A model generated the notes under the pieces. That model was given only the letters and a program-made list of their open reading frames with translations. It made no database searches and was not told where the DNA came from. Made by a program: the position numbers and the translations under genes. Shown piece after piece: positions 1 to 11,239 of a stretch of DNA of 64,000 nucleotides; position 1 is the stretch's first letter, and each line of letters starts with the position of its first letter. The stretch is taken from positions 90,714,977 through 90,778,976 of the forward strand of contig CM057226.1 in assembly GCA_029891385.1 (NCBI GenBank). The letters are read 5' to 3'. The DNA is from Erythroxylum novogranatense. Taxonomy: Eukaryota; Streptophyta; Magnoliopsida; Malpighiales; Erythroxylaceae.

Positions 1-576
1 GATTCTTCGAAGGGCACAGGGACAATGTGCTTTACATTTTTGAAGTATTCTTTTGTTGTAAACAAAAAAGAAAAGAAAAGAAAAGAATTGTCTTTTTTTA
101 GTTCTTTAGTTTTATGTTGCTATTGACGTCTTATTTTTTAGTAGTTTTCTTAGTGACTTCTATTTGGCTCTACCGAAGGCTTTTGGCTCTCTCATCGGTA
201 TGGAACTCTCTCGGGTATCTCTCTCTCTTTCGGGCATAACTCTCAGTGTTTTGAATGGTGGTTAATTGTCATATTGGTGTGTTTATGATTCTTCTGCTGC
301 ATCTATTGGTGATTATTATGATCATGTTTTTGTCCCAAGGAGGAGACATCACAGTGTTTATGGTGAATGTTGCATAGGGAAAGATTTCAAGATATATATG
401 TATTTGTATGTCTTGCTTTTGGCATCTTTTGTCCCAAGGAAAGAAATTTGGATGATTGGTGTTCTTTGAAACTTGATGTTTGATGAAGGGGAGCATTGTG
501 AATCTCATCTTTTATGTCCAAATATGATTATTTATGTGGAGTGTTAGAGTTGTGACAAAATGCCAAAAGGAGAGAT
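1..576 (+). mobile_element. 3' internal tail of a SIRE-like Copia element, with polypurine tract
   Basis: No protein domain is readable here. The stretch ends in a purine-rich tract (about 564-576, AAAAGGAGAGAT) directly before TGTTAG, the usual arrangement of polypurine tract and 3' LTR. The text just before and after the tract (a 'tgacaaaatgcc' type motif echoed as 'ttttggcattttt') resembles the ends of SIRE/Maximus-type Copia elements. A short (AAAAG)n microsatellite lies at about 64-85. The rest of the element would lie outside the window. Small open frames here (266-469, for example) look accidental. Confidence 0.45.
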
Positions 577-1844
577 TGTTAGAATATATTTTATATATTC
601 TTTGTTTGGTTTTGGCATTTTTAAGTTGGACATATAAAATATGGAGTTTGTGCTTTATTAGAACTCCTTATTTGATTTTAAAAAGGAATTTATGAGATAC
701 ATGTGATAAGGATGAAATCCTTCTTGAAGATTACCCATACATGTGTGTATCTTCTTATTATAGAATGTGTCTTATTTGAGATTGGGTATTGAAGATTGCA
801 TTCTTTTGAGATTAGATAATGCTTGGGATTTGAATAGGAAATATAATTCCAATAAGCAATTATTTTCGGTGGTGATAGCCTTCCTATTTGGTGTTGATAG
901 CCTTCTTGATTTTGTCCTTATTTGGAAAGGATTATTCCCAGGAAAATCTAGAAGATTGCGTGAATAGTGTGGGCTTGGGAGATTGTCTCTATGGCTGATG
1001 TGTAGGGCATCATTATTGATCAATGTGTATGTGTGCGTGGGGTAAAGGTTCGGTGTTTTAATCTACAGTGGAAGTTTTGGTTCTTTGCACTATTGAGCAT
1101 TGTTGACTTTGAGAAATCTGCATGTTTTATCTTTTGGTGAATCAAAAGGATTCTGCAAGTCTTTATGTGAATTAAAGGGATTGCCGCAAGTCTTGAGGTG
1201 AATCAAGTGTTTTATGGTTTTATGGAAAGATAACATGGTGTGGCTTTTATTGTTGAGCATCTACGGTGATGTCATCCAAGTAGCGTGAGCGACTTGTGGG
1301 GATGCGACTGTGTTAGTTATCTTTGTGCTGGAATTTATGTGGATTACATCACTTGGGCTGAATGGTTTTGTCTTGCGTTTTCTTTGATGTGTTGTCGTGA
1401 TTGACTCGGTGTTATTGCAACAACTTTCAGATCTATTTCAGTGAAGCTGAACTTATCGGGAAGTTGTTCTTGTCTATCTCAAGTGTATTTTAGTTTTCGC
1501 TCTTTATTATTTTAATCACTTGAGTTGTTCGTTTAATTATCTTTATTATTAAATACTGTTGAGAAAATCCTCTGTTTAGGTTAGTACGAGGTGGTCGTAC
1601 TATTGGGTGTGAATTCTTTCACGGGAAGTAAGGTTGAGAGATAGTGCTAAGGGTTGAATGGTGTCGGCTCAGTAAAGCCTTGGGTTAAACTATTATGCCG
1701 GTGAAAGTGATTGTTGGGTGAGGTCCCATGAGGCGTAGGCAAGGTGTACCGAACTGCGTTACCAAACGTCGGTGTCTTTACTATTTTGTGTTTGTGTGAT
1801 TTATAGTCTGCGAAATTATTAATCACTTCGATTTTTCACCCACA
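577..1844 (+). mobile_element. Copia LTR (3' LTR of the truncated left-edge element)
   Basis: The segment begins TGTTAG right after the polypurine tract and can be read to CCCACA, giving TG...CA ends and about 1.27 kb. The right boundary was chosen because the minus-strand gag reading frame of another Copia element is legible immediately beyond 1844 and stops being legible before it. The GC-richer 3' third (1600-1800) looks like the R/U5 part of plant Copia LTRs. The partner LTR is off the window, so LTR-to-LTR comparison is impossible here. Confidence 0.6.
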
Positions 1845-2792
1845 ATTCCTTTTCTATCTGTATCAATTTAGGAAGCTTTTCCACCGTCAGTTCCAGAAGT
1901 TTGAGTTGCATTTGCTCGTGGAAGTCCTGCCTTATCTTTTCCACCACCAGCACCGCGTTTATGCCCTCCACCACGTCCAAAGGAAGTCATTCGTGGTCTG
2001 TTTCTCCACTATTCAGGGTACCCTATCAGTTGAAAACAAGAATCTGCATCGCAAAGCTCATTGGATTCCCTCTTTCTTCTTTTGAACGAGTCACTGTCCG
2101 CACCCTTTCTTATTGCACCACCATCGCGTACACTCGATTCAGATTAGGCAGGGGCTCAGTACTCAAGATATTGGAACGTACTGTTCCATAGCCTTCTTCG
2201 TCTAATCCCATTAGAAATTGATGAACCTCTCCTCTTCACGCTTCTTTTCCAAATCAGCTGTCAAGATGCATCTACATCTAGTACAACTACACACCGGTAT
2301 CTTATCATAATTGTTCAATTCATCCCAAATCGTTTTAAGCTGACCATAATAGGCAACAATGGCCTGCCCATTCTGTTTGCAGTTCGCCAAATCTGACCTC
2401 AATTGCTGAACACGAGGTCCATTCTCAATAGATAATCGCTCCTTGATGTCATCCCTCAAATCTTTCACATTCTCTATATGTGAAATAATTGAGCGAAGTT
2501 TGGGTTCAATGGTATTAAACACGTATGATACCAGCATAGAGTTGACTATCCACCAATCTTCGATTTCCAGTGCATCCTCAGTTGGTTGTTTGATCGTTCC
2601 ATCAATAAAGCCATATTTCTTCTTGGCACGGAGTGCAGCCCGCATAGCTCGTGTCCATTAATCATAATTGTCTCCTCTCAATTAAACTTGAGTAATTACA
2701 CTGCCTGGGTTATCATTAGAAGTAAGAGTATAAGGGTTTGAAGGTTTCTTATCTGAGACATATTTCTCTTCTTCTTTTGATGGGTTAACCAT
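1845..2792 (-). pseudogene. Copia gag (Retrotran_gag / UBN2 type), broken
   Basis: Reading from an ATG at 2792 leftward gives a Ser/Lys/Glu-rich N-terminus, then the conserved start of the gag domain (LRGDNYD...WTRAMRAAL), the 'IKQPTEDALEIEDWW' type segment, a long helical region and the TIWDEL motif, then a CFQLIGYPE element and a Gly/Arg-rich basic tail (RGGGHKRGAGGG). At least two in-frame TAA codons occur near 2685 and 2660, and another stop follows GYPE, so it is dead. The frame runs up to 1845 where the plus-strand LTR interrupts it. The rest of this element (pol) is not in the window. Confidence 0.8.
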
Positions 2793-2793
2793 G

Positions 2794-2805
2794 TCTATGA
2801 TACCA
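2794..2805 (-). other. Primer-binding site of the minus-strand Copia element
   Basis: On the minus strand TGGTATCATAGA directly follows a ...TTTTCTACA LTR end and precedes the gag ATG. It matches the start of the initiator-Met tRNA complement (TGGTATCAGAGC) with small changes. Confidence 0.6.
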
Positions 2806-2985
2806 TGTAGAAAATAGAGAAAATAGGAAGAGAAATGTGTGCTTTCTCATTCATCATGTACGATTATATACAGCAGACTCCTAAACAAGTAAACTCCTAA
2901 AATTGAGCAAAAAGAAATCTCTAAAATAGGAAAAAATATCAATGCAGATATATACAAAATAATATCCCAAAAAATATGGCTAATA
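2806..2985 (-). mobile_element. Short Copia LTR (5' LTR of the minus-strand element)
   Basis: On the plus strand it begins TGTAGAAAAT next to the primer-binding site, so one LTR end is firm. It is AT-rich, about 180 bp, and stops somewhere before about 2988, where a gypsy integrase reading frame begins. The outer end has no clear dinucleotide and is uncertain by some 20 bp. Confidence 0.5.
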
Positions 2986-2987
2986 TG

Positions 2988-3566
2988 AATGACCAAGGTG
3001 ACGCAGTTCCATTTACAGTTGGCTCAAAACATGATGAAACAATATACTGATTCTCGGGACGCTCGGAAAGAGAGTTTGAGGTGGATGAAAGGGTATTGTT
3101 GAAGCTCCAGCCATACAGATAAAACTCACTTAAGAGAAGGAACAATCATAAGCTGACACCATTGTATTATGGACCATACAGAATAACACAGTGAATCGGT
3201 AAAGTGGCGTACAAAATGGAGTTGCTTGCGGAATCAATAATTCACCCAGTATTTCACGTATCACAATTGAAAAAGGCCATCATGAAATATGACAATACGT
3301 CTTCAATGTTACCCAAATGTATTGGTCCCATCGAACGAAGACCGATGGCAGTACTGGGAAGGCGAATGGTTAAGAGGAACAATCTGGTAGTAACTCAGTG
3401 GCTCATCCAATGGTCCAATGGTGATGATACCTGAGCGACATGGGAGTATCTCTTTGACCTTCAAAAACGCTTTCTGGAAGTTAATTTGGTTGACAAGGAT
3501 GATATGGAGAAAGGGATTGTTACAGTGACAAACGAAGAAGAAGACGGTGACGCCATTAGTCGTTAG
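2988..3566 (+). pseudogene. Ty3/gypsy integrase C-terminus, broken
   Basis: Plus-strand reading gives, in order: LQLAQNMMKQY, then after a frameshift FEVDERVLLKLQPYR, then KLTPLYYGPYRI, then IHPVFHVSQLKKA, then ATWEYLFDLQKRF and an acidic tail ending in TAG at about 3564-3566. This is the integrase C-terminal module and the chromodomain-like end of plant gypsy pol. In-frame stops lie after LQPYR, after RITQ and before ATWEY, and there is at least one frameshift. It begins where the Copia LTR ends, suggesting that the Copia element inserted into it. Only this last part of pol survives. Confidence 0.8.
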
Positions 3567-3607
3567 ATTTTATGAAACGTTGCGTTTTTTTAAATAAGGT
3601 CCACCAT

Positions 3608-3830
3608 TGTTAACATACGACCTAAACTACAATACTGTATACTATATACTAGCTATATATAAGCTGTGGTGTAACGGATATATGGAATGTAATAACCGAA
3701 TGAGAATTAATTATCTTCTCTCCCCTTTTTGTGTGATTCTGTGTATTTTTTTCTCTCTCTTAATTCTCTGGAATCTCTTCTATTCATCACCTTCGATACG
3801 TGATTTTCTCGGTGTCTATTGTTTCTTACA
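3608..3830 (+). mobile_element. Possible LTR belonging to the gypsy remnant
   Basis: TGTTAACATA... to ...TTCTTACA has TG...CA ends, about 223 bp, contains TATATATAAG, and follows the gypsy pol stop by about 40 bp. Position and composition fit a 3' LTR. No second copy is in the window, so this rests on context only. Confidence 0.4.
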
Positions 3831-4062
3831 ACTTAAAACGGAAGCAGAATTCTAATCAAAGAATTGAACTGGTTGACCTTATCAAGATCCATTCAGGTAT
3901 AGTCGATGATGGTAAGATATCTCATTTTCTTGAACTATAACATAACACCAGTTTGAGCCTCCATTATCGTATGGTCTAAGCCTGCAGAAGACCATCTTTG
4001 ATGTGTACTTATAAGTGGTTAAATTTTAAATAGACGCGTAGCCGGTAGAAATAGTAATGCAG

Positions 4063-4359
4063 ATGCCTATGAATTATGAATAGTGCTTCACACGGATATC
4101 ATTACTTTCTAGCCCTTTCCTAAGCAATCTGTATACCTTATTATGTTCAATGTTAAGAAAGCTTGATATTACATTTTCCAGATTGCAATCACCTTCGTAA
4201 CGGAGAGTCGATTTTACATGTTTTCTGTTGTATAATAATCTGGACTTCATTTCCTGAGCTCTAAAAAATTGCGGCAGACTCAAACATCCCTTTGCTGCTC
4301 CAAGTAAATGCTGTACCAAATTCCTATATACTTCCAAAATTATGAACTTGCAGAAATTT
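4063..4359 (-). other. Probable 3' UTR of zeaxanthin epoxidase
   Basis: This follows the TGA stop at 4360-4362 on the minus strand. A 110-codon open frame here (4406-4074) overlaps the last exon in another frame and has no recognisable domain, so I treat it as untranslated. I found no exact AATAAA; an AATAAG-like element occurs near 4135. The true transcript end cannot be read. Confidence 0.45.
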
Positions 4360-7300
4360 TCATACCGCTTCAAGCATTTCACCAACTTTTTCTTTCTTCT
4401 CCACAAATTCAGGAGGAGATCTTAGTACCTTAACAAGAAAAGATGCCTGCGCATGATAGGTTTAATAGTTTGTTATTGTAGCACTGACACTAGAAACAAC
4501 TGAGAGCATTTTACTAGCGAAGTATCCGGGGAACATGTATGGTGGTGTTATGCATTAGATTATTTTAATACATTTCGGAAGGAATGCAAGAGAAAGATGC
4601 AACCCAAATCACATGATGGAAGCACAAATGCAAGGATTGTTTTATCACCTTATCAGAACCAAACTCGATCACATCTGATGGATGAAATCGGGAAGGAAAG
4701 TTGGGTGGCAACCTGTGTCGCCTTCCCTCATTACTGCCGATGCAAGGAAATTATTAATATTAGACGGTGAAATATCCTTCATAATTTGTGATGGAGATGC
4801 ACTCTGCTCAAGTACTTACTCTGTTATAAAGGTACCGTGTTCACTCCGTAAATCAGTAAGGTAAAATGAACCGTCTTTATAACTGATTTGAGCATGAGTT
4901 CTGGAAACCTGATCTTGACAAAAAGAAGAGTCTTACCATGATGATTCTCACTATAATCTAAGAACACATTCCACCGCAATTAAAAAGGGTGAAATATGAG
5001 ACTAGTTCCCAAATTAAATTACCTTAGGTGAAGGTACTACGATTGACAATCCTTGAGGATCCTCAAGTGGCACACTCCTTCAATTAAAGAACACATTAGA
5101 ACAAGTATGATAAGGAGGTAGTAGGAGGACAACTTAGTTCAATAACTGTCACTGTTTCTTCCAAAGTATGATCTAAATCGGAGTCATACCCAATTATGCA
5201 GGTTTTGTTCTCATCCCTACTCAAATGTATGCGTGAAGCATCAGTATCAGCCTCAGCCTCGTCTCTAGATCTTACTAAAAACCACCTAACAAACAATGAA
5301 GCAGGTTAGAGAAAGGAAGGTGACTGGACTTGACCAACAATGTTAAATGTAGCGGAGATGATATTCACAAGGAATTTAGTACATACTCTCCATTAAGAGC
5401 ACGCTCTAGAGCATCATCGTCTTCAAACCATGTCCTTAACTGGTCATTTGCCTAAAGAAATCATTAACAATTCATTTCATAATCAGAAGGATAAGGATTC
5501 TAAAGAACACCTAAATTACACTTGCTAAAATTCAGAAACTTGATTGAAAAAAATACCTTGTCTGAAAGTCTGCAACTTGGATATCTCCCTTCCAGTTTTG
5601 AGCTGCAATACAAGGAAACATATGTTGATTTAAATAGCCCTAAGGATACTTCTCAATATGCCTGAAAAGAAAATTTTAATTGGATTCCATAGGTGTGCAT
5701 GGGCAGACTTAGTCCCCACCCATCCATTGTTTTTGCTTCACTTCCTATCAACCACAACTAGCTTTCATGCCATAGATCATAATAACCCAGTAAATAAAGG
5801 ACCAAGAGTTTGAAAGAGTAAGAATACTTATGCAGTGAAAACAGGGTAGTAGAGATCAAACCTATTACCACCTAGGACCCAACTGAGCATCAAGGGCATT
5901 GCTATGTCAATAAAAAATCTCCCACCGACTCTTCCTGGATGTGGTATCCGAAACTTTGTCAAGAACTGAGAAAGCAAGCCAAATAGCAATCAGAATTTAG
6001 CACCAAAATTATCTATTACACTTTTTTTTCCTCAGTGAATATAATTTAACAACAGCAATCAACAAAGACACCTACAGATAATGGACCAAGTCCCACACCC
6101 AGATAAGCCTTATAAGTAGAAGCCATTATTGCAGCCATTCTTGCCATGCCATGGATAGCAGCAACACGAAGCCTTCTAGCTCTTTCATAGCTATGCAAAA
6201 TAAAATGGATAAATGAGTCAATTAAGATAGAGGAATTTCCCAAATTTGACGCATAAAACCATAGAAAGTGTGAATTGCTTGTATTCAAATATTGTGTATA
6301 AATTCTTTGCAGTTGTACATCTAATGGCTAAAGAACATGGTTTTCATAGATGGCATATTTGATGAAAGGAGAAATTTATGGTAGTACTCCACAGACTTTT
6401 CCCCCTCAATCATAGACATGACACTGAACATTTCGCTTTAGCATTAGAGTTTTCTCCAATGTCAATTTGTCTCAAAAGGGATCGCATTAAGCAAATGATT
6501 TCACAGGTCTTTTGGCCTTATAGGCGATTTCCCTGTGTGATCTCAACAAAAAGCACAACTATGGGAATGTCCAAAAGCTTCATTAAGCCCAGTTTCTTTT
6601 CCTAATAGCTCCTGAATTCTGAAAGAGGTGCATGGTCATTACCTCTTTAATGAAGAAACAACATCAATGGGAGTTCCTGATTTGATACTTTGTTCCCATG
6701 CTTTGTCAAGCTCCAGTGCAAGTTGATAACTATCCTGTAACAATTAAACAAATGGTGTGTCAGGTTTTAATTAAATCTTCTGGATCTCTAGACACCCTTC
6801 ATGTTTTTACAGGAAATAGTTCTTCTAAGAATCTCCATCCATTTCATTGCAAACTCTGATACTTTTAAAACTAATAACAAATAGTTCTTAACTCCATTGA
6901 AATTCTAATGTCATAGAAGAGTATGCTTCAATTTATGTACCTCAATGGCCATACAACCCCCTTGACCCATATTAGGTTGCATGGCATGGATAGAATCTCC
7001 AAGCAAGGTCACACGACCCTTTCCCCATGTTAAGGTAGGTGTTCGGTCATATATATCACGTCGAATAATGACATCTTCATCAGTTGCATTTATCAAATCC
7101 ATCACATTGTCACACCAACCTTCAAATATTTTCAGTAGCCTTTCCTTCTTTCCTGCATAGTAAGTCAAGAATTTGTGACGTCATAAACCAAGCCATTGCC
7201 ACTATAAATCATCTCCCTCTAAAAGATGTGGAGTTTGCTTATGGACAAATCTTGATTTCAACTCTTGTACATCTAGATCTTCAAATCCCGCAAGATTTAT

Positions 7301-9401
7301 GAAAAAAAAAGAGTATAAAATACATCCAAATGCAGCAATCTCATGTACTATGCTTTATCAGTGAAGGACTTCTTGTTTGATTGTTTAATAACAAATACAA
7401 AACTGATTCATATGGGAGTAATTATTACACAAGCTTCTTGGATCAATTATATTCTTGTTTTAAGTTCCAAATTTTAGTAGAAAACACGAAATTTAGCATG
7501 CGGATCGATCCTTTACTAGACCATAATGTTCTTCAATAAAAGAACATTCAAGGGAAAGTTTCGAGTATTTACCAGAGGGGCCATCTGTGCCACCAGGCGG
7601 TTCCTTGTGAAAAGCATACCACTGCATCTTTCCAGCACCCACGTCTGATGAGACGAAGTATTGTTTGTGACCCAAAAACACTCGATACCTGAATAAGAGA
7701 AGTTTCAAAGTAATACGCTCTTGATGTTAATTACTCAAACAACATGAAGAAATCAAACAAATTGAATAAGAGTTGTCATCAAAAGAAACCTTCAAAGACA
7801 TGAAATGAAACATACCCTACAGTCTCAATATCGACGGGCACAAAATCTGCTATGCCGGTATAACAAGTATAATCAGAGTAAACAGCTTCCTTAGATCCAA
7901 ACAAGTTCTTTCTCACCTACAAAATTTATTTGACAAGATTATCTTATTGGAGTTTATCAGTAAAGCAACAGAGACTGACACGAGTGGAAGAACATTGCAA
8001 TATTTGTTTTATATGTGTTGAGAAACTAATTGATATCATTCAATGACTAAATAAGTGGCGATGGTAACCTTAGACCATATTCCGTCAGCACCAACAAGGA
8101 GATCACCAGTATACCTTTGTCCATTCTCAAGTGTCACAGTAACCTGATACATAGATTGCAAAAGTAACAGAGTTATAGATACAGAAAAGCTACTAGAATC
8201 TAACAAATTGATTCAACGATTATATCAGAAAGTCAGATAAACACATAATAGAACTACCAATTGAATGCAATCCATGGGGGAAGAATATGCCCAGAACATG
8301 AACTCAAAACCTCAAAGTTACCTGATTTCCATCATCTTTGAAACTAACAACATTGCTTCCATTCAAAATAATATCTTCTCCTACTGCATCAGCTAATATT
8401 CGTTGCAAAGTCATTCTGCTAATAACTCTTGTGACTGGAAGCCCACGTTCCGCTGCAGGAGTGAAGGTATCAAACTTGACGTACCTGATACCAACTAGTA
8501 TCATTTAAATCGACTGAAAACCAACACCCTCTTCAGAAAAGGCCGACAACCATAACAATTTTCTATTCTGAAAATCTCTTGTTGATATTACAAAGTCCAC
8601 TCCGTGTAATGAAAATAGTGGACACATCGAACTCTCCATTGTCATATTTAAACAATTGTAAAAAAGGAAATAGTCAACAACGAAGAGGAATTGGATTGCA
8701 TTAAAACTACAATAAATAACAAATTATACTAAAGTAATTCTTCAAGTTACGACTACAGCGTTTCACTAATAAAATTACACTCTCACCGCAAGTGTTTTGG
8801 CAAACCGAAAAACACCACAGAGTTTACAGAAATAAGGAAAAACAAAGAAAAAATTGAAAATGAGACAAGTCGAGAGAAACATAACATACCAAGTACCAGA
8901 AATCCCATCCACAAGTCCATTAATCCTATCACCAGTGATACATCCAGCTTTCATAACTTCTTCGGCCACATCGAAATCAATAGCCTCCAAAGCTGCTAAA
9001 GCATTACTCTGTATCTGAATTGGCCCTCTGTATTGTCCCTCTCCTCTTATTGCACTCATGTCCTTCTCGAAAACCAACACCTCAAATCCCTTCCTCTTCG
9101 CAGCCAGTGCAAAAACCAGCCCTCCAATTCCACCTCCAGCGACAAGAATCTTTAACTTCCTCTTCTCTGATGAGTGTTTCCTATTTGGTTCACTCACAGT
9201 AGGTGCCTCTATCACTACTGCTTTAACTTGCGTCCATTTCTTGCCTTGGTTACTTGTCTTGCTTTTTAGTTGGTAGCTAAGCCGAGAACAAGACGAGAAC
9301 TCAACTGGGTGGCCGGTAAACGAAGGAATTGGGAAATGGTTTCTCGAGAAACACGATCTTGAAGGATTGATCAAATCGCAGAACAATATAGAAGACGCCA
9401 T
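4360..9401 (-). CDS. ZEP: Zeaxanthin epoxidase, chloroplastic (16 coding exons)
   Basis: FAD-dependent monooxygenase that turns zeaxanthin into antheraxanthin and then violaxanthin at the thylakoid. It feeds the xanthophyll cycle and ABA synthesis. Exons read on the minus strand: 9401-8890, 8484-8322, 8143-8069, 7916-7816, 7688-7573, 7152-6941, 6734-6643, 6190-6076, 5965-5862, 5602-5557, 5451-5387, 5285-5190, 5077-5023, 4908-4820, 4733-4649, 4446-4360. All introns are GT-AG and phases agree, giving 2013 nt or 670 aa, close to the Arabidopsis enzyme (667). Residues 1 to about 75 are Ser/Arg-rich, as in a plastid transit peptide. The dinucleotide-binding motif GGGIGG is at 89-94, and the second FAD motif (GDSIHAMQPNMGQGG) lies near 373-387. 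An FHA domain (about 560-640) includes THAQISY and SEHGT, and the product ends in LEAV. I chose MASS at 9401 from family N-termini. An in-frame ATG at 9431 would add 10 residues. No disruption is seen, so the gene looks functional. Confidence 0.97.
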
Positions 9402-9860
9402 TTCCAACCCACTTCCCAGTGACAACCACAAATCTCACTCCACAGCTCTCTTTACTGGTTCAAATCAAAACGATACTGAAGTAAATAACTCTTCAAAGCC
9501 CAGTAAGTGTTGAAGAACAAAACAATTAAGGAAAGTTGGTGTGCTTGTTGCAGAACAGTAAAGCCGTAGGAACAGGAAGAAAAAGCCAGTGCTTTCGTAA
9601 CTCACAATTCTGCATGGTGGGGATGGTGAGAGAGATTATAAGCCAATCCGATTTCGAGCGAGGAACACCAATCGTCCAGATTCTGATGCCATGTGGCAGT
9701 TCCATTACGAAATATCTGGGCTGGGACAGATGTTGGTTCCTCATCGTGGTGGTCGTTTCTCGTTACTTTTTTCTGTTCTTCCTAATTTCTGCCGAAAACC
9801 GTGTGGACGTGTCACCAAACTCCATAATACTATTTAATGTTGACCTCTCATTATCTCAAC
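9402..9860 (-). promoter_or_regulatory. 5' UTR and proximal promoter of zeaxanthin epoxidase
   Basis: This is the region directly upstream of the start codon, with more G+C than the intergenic DNA beyond about 9860. It contains an in-frame ATG at 9431 and a 72-codon minus-strand open frame (9744-9526) that could act as an upstream ORF if transcription starts that far out. No clear TATA box is assigned. Confidence 0.4.
9806..9813. promoter_or_regulatory. ABRE-like element (GACGTGTC) upstream of ZEP
   Basis: The plus strand reads GACGTGTC, containing the ACGTGTC core bound by ABF/AREB bZIP factors. It is about 405 bp upstream of the ZEP start codon. ZEP supplies ABA precursors, so feedback or stress control is plausible, but a single site can arise by chance. 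Confidence 0.35.
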
Positions 9861-10740
9861 AATAATGTAAGATTTGCTTCTCAATAATTAATTGATACAT
9901 GCACTTTTCGTGCTATTGTACTTTTGAACATAACAAGTTAAGAGCATTAGATGATTTCCCCCTGTGGCCTTGACATATTCTTTTTGCAAAATATAGTCTC
10001 ATGTGTAAAAATAAAACTAAAATTTACCAATAAAATGTAATATCTTCATTCTCATTTTTCTATTTTATCCCGTTTTGGGTCCCCATCCCCATAGCTAGCT
10101 TTAACTCAATAAATAATCTTTCTATTAATAGTTAATATTCTTGCAATGTTTTCTAACACCATATGATAGATAATTCTAAGTTAAAGTATATGTTTCATCC
10201 GATGTTTTAAAAATCGAACCAACAAAAAATTTAAGGATTAAAAGCTTAAATTGATATTAGACTATAATAAAATTAGCTAAATATTAAATAAAATTAAATA
10301 ATTTGAAATATGATTGAAAAAGATTGTCATTATTTATCGAAGAATTTAAAATTTAATTAAAAATTGTTAAATCAAAATTAATAGATTTATTTTAATTTAC
10401 AAGAACTTATTAATTAATAAAATTGACCAATCAATCAATAAATTGATTGATTTTTAATAACAAAAGTTATTAAAGTAAATCGAATCATAATATTAAAAAT
10501 TGAACTAAAAATTAGAGGGTATAAAATTTTTACGATTGTATCGGTTGAATTTTTAATCACTGATTTCATCTTTAATAATTGATCATAAATTTTAATATTT
10601 ATGAATCTTAACAAAATTTATAATCTCAATCACTTAAGAATTTTATGAACTCTCTTATTATTAGAATTACTTTTAAGAGACTTAACTAATCTTTCTTAAC
10701 AAATAAAAGAATTATATATTTCTATTAGCTTCTCCCAACA
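9861..10740. other. AT-rich intergenic DNA
   Basis: No coding frame, repeat family or RNA gene is recognised. Runs of A/T-rich text (for example 10200-10560) look like decayed repeat, but no termini can be placed. Confidence 0.5.
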
Positions 10741-10888
10741 CCAAGAAATAAAGAATTTAAGATATAGAGCGAAGAGCAAATGTGAAAATTGGAGAATATG
10801 TAGCCAATAGCATTCGGTCACGTCGTCGATCAACCAGAATCCAGAAATCTAAAACCTATTACAAGCAACAATGTTTGTGGTCCTTTTC

Positions 10889-11101
10889 CTAACTAAAACT
10901 GTACCCACAAGGATTGACCGTGTGGCCACCACAAAGAGCATTGGAAAGCGGTTGACTACTGGCAAGTGAGGGAGGTGGAGCATCTGAAGGAGATAATAAT
11001 AATGGCTTCCCTGGAATTTGATTGGACCAATTTGTGCAAATATGTCCGCGGGCCATCATCTGACATCTGCCACCGCACGTGGCCTGAGCAGAAGGCTGCA
11101 A
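10889..11101 (-). CDS. Unrecognised small ORF (70 codons) in a GC-richer island
   Basis: An ATG-to-stop frame on the minus strand, rich in Cys, Pro and Ser, with four Cys in the first half or near the end and a PPPSLASSQ stretch. It is not a family I recognise. It lies in a 350-bp island (about 10780-11130) that is clearly richer in G+C than the AT-rich DNA on either side, and a G-box (11076-11083) falls at its start. It could be an exon of an unidentified gene, a gene fragment, or chance. Confidence 0.2.
   Translation of the reverse strand: MQPSAQATCGGRCQMMARGHICTNWSNQIPGKPLLLSPSDAPPPSLASSQPLSNALCGGHTVNPCGYSFS
11076..11083. promoter_or_regulatory. G-box / ABRE motif CACGTGGC
   Basis: A perfect CACGTGGC within the GC-richer island. 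It is the strongest single bZIP/bHLH-type site noticed, about 1.7 kb upstream of ZEP, and overlaps the start of the small unrecognised ORF. Function is unproven. Confidence 0.3.
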
Positions 11102-11239
11102 TTGCCCATCACCGCGTTTGTCTTAGATAAGATACATCTACTAAAACTTTATGTACTTTAAATTTTTTTAATGCATGTACTCAACTTACAAAGTAACATC
11201 AAAAGGATAATTGGGAAGATAACACAACAATGAAACTAT

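Noticed and set aside
9020..9276. Two plus-strand open frames
   Set aside because: They are antisense to ZEP exon 1 and have no domain of their own.
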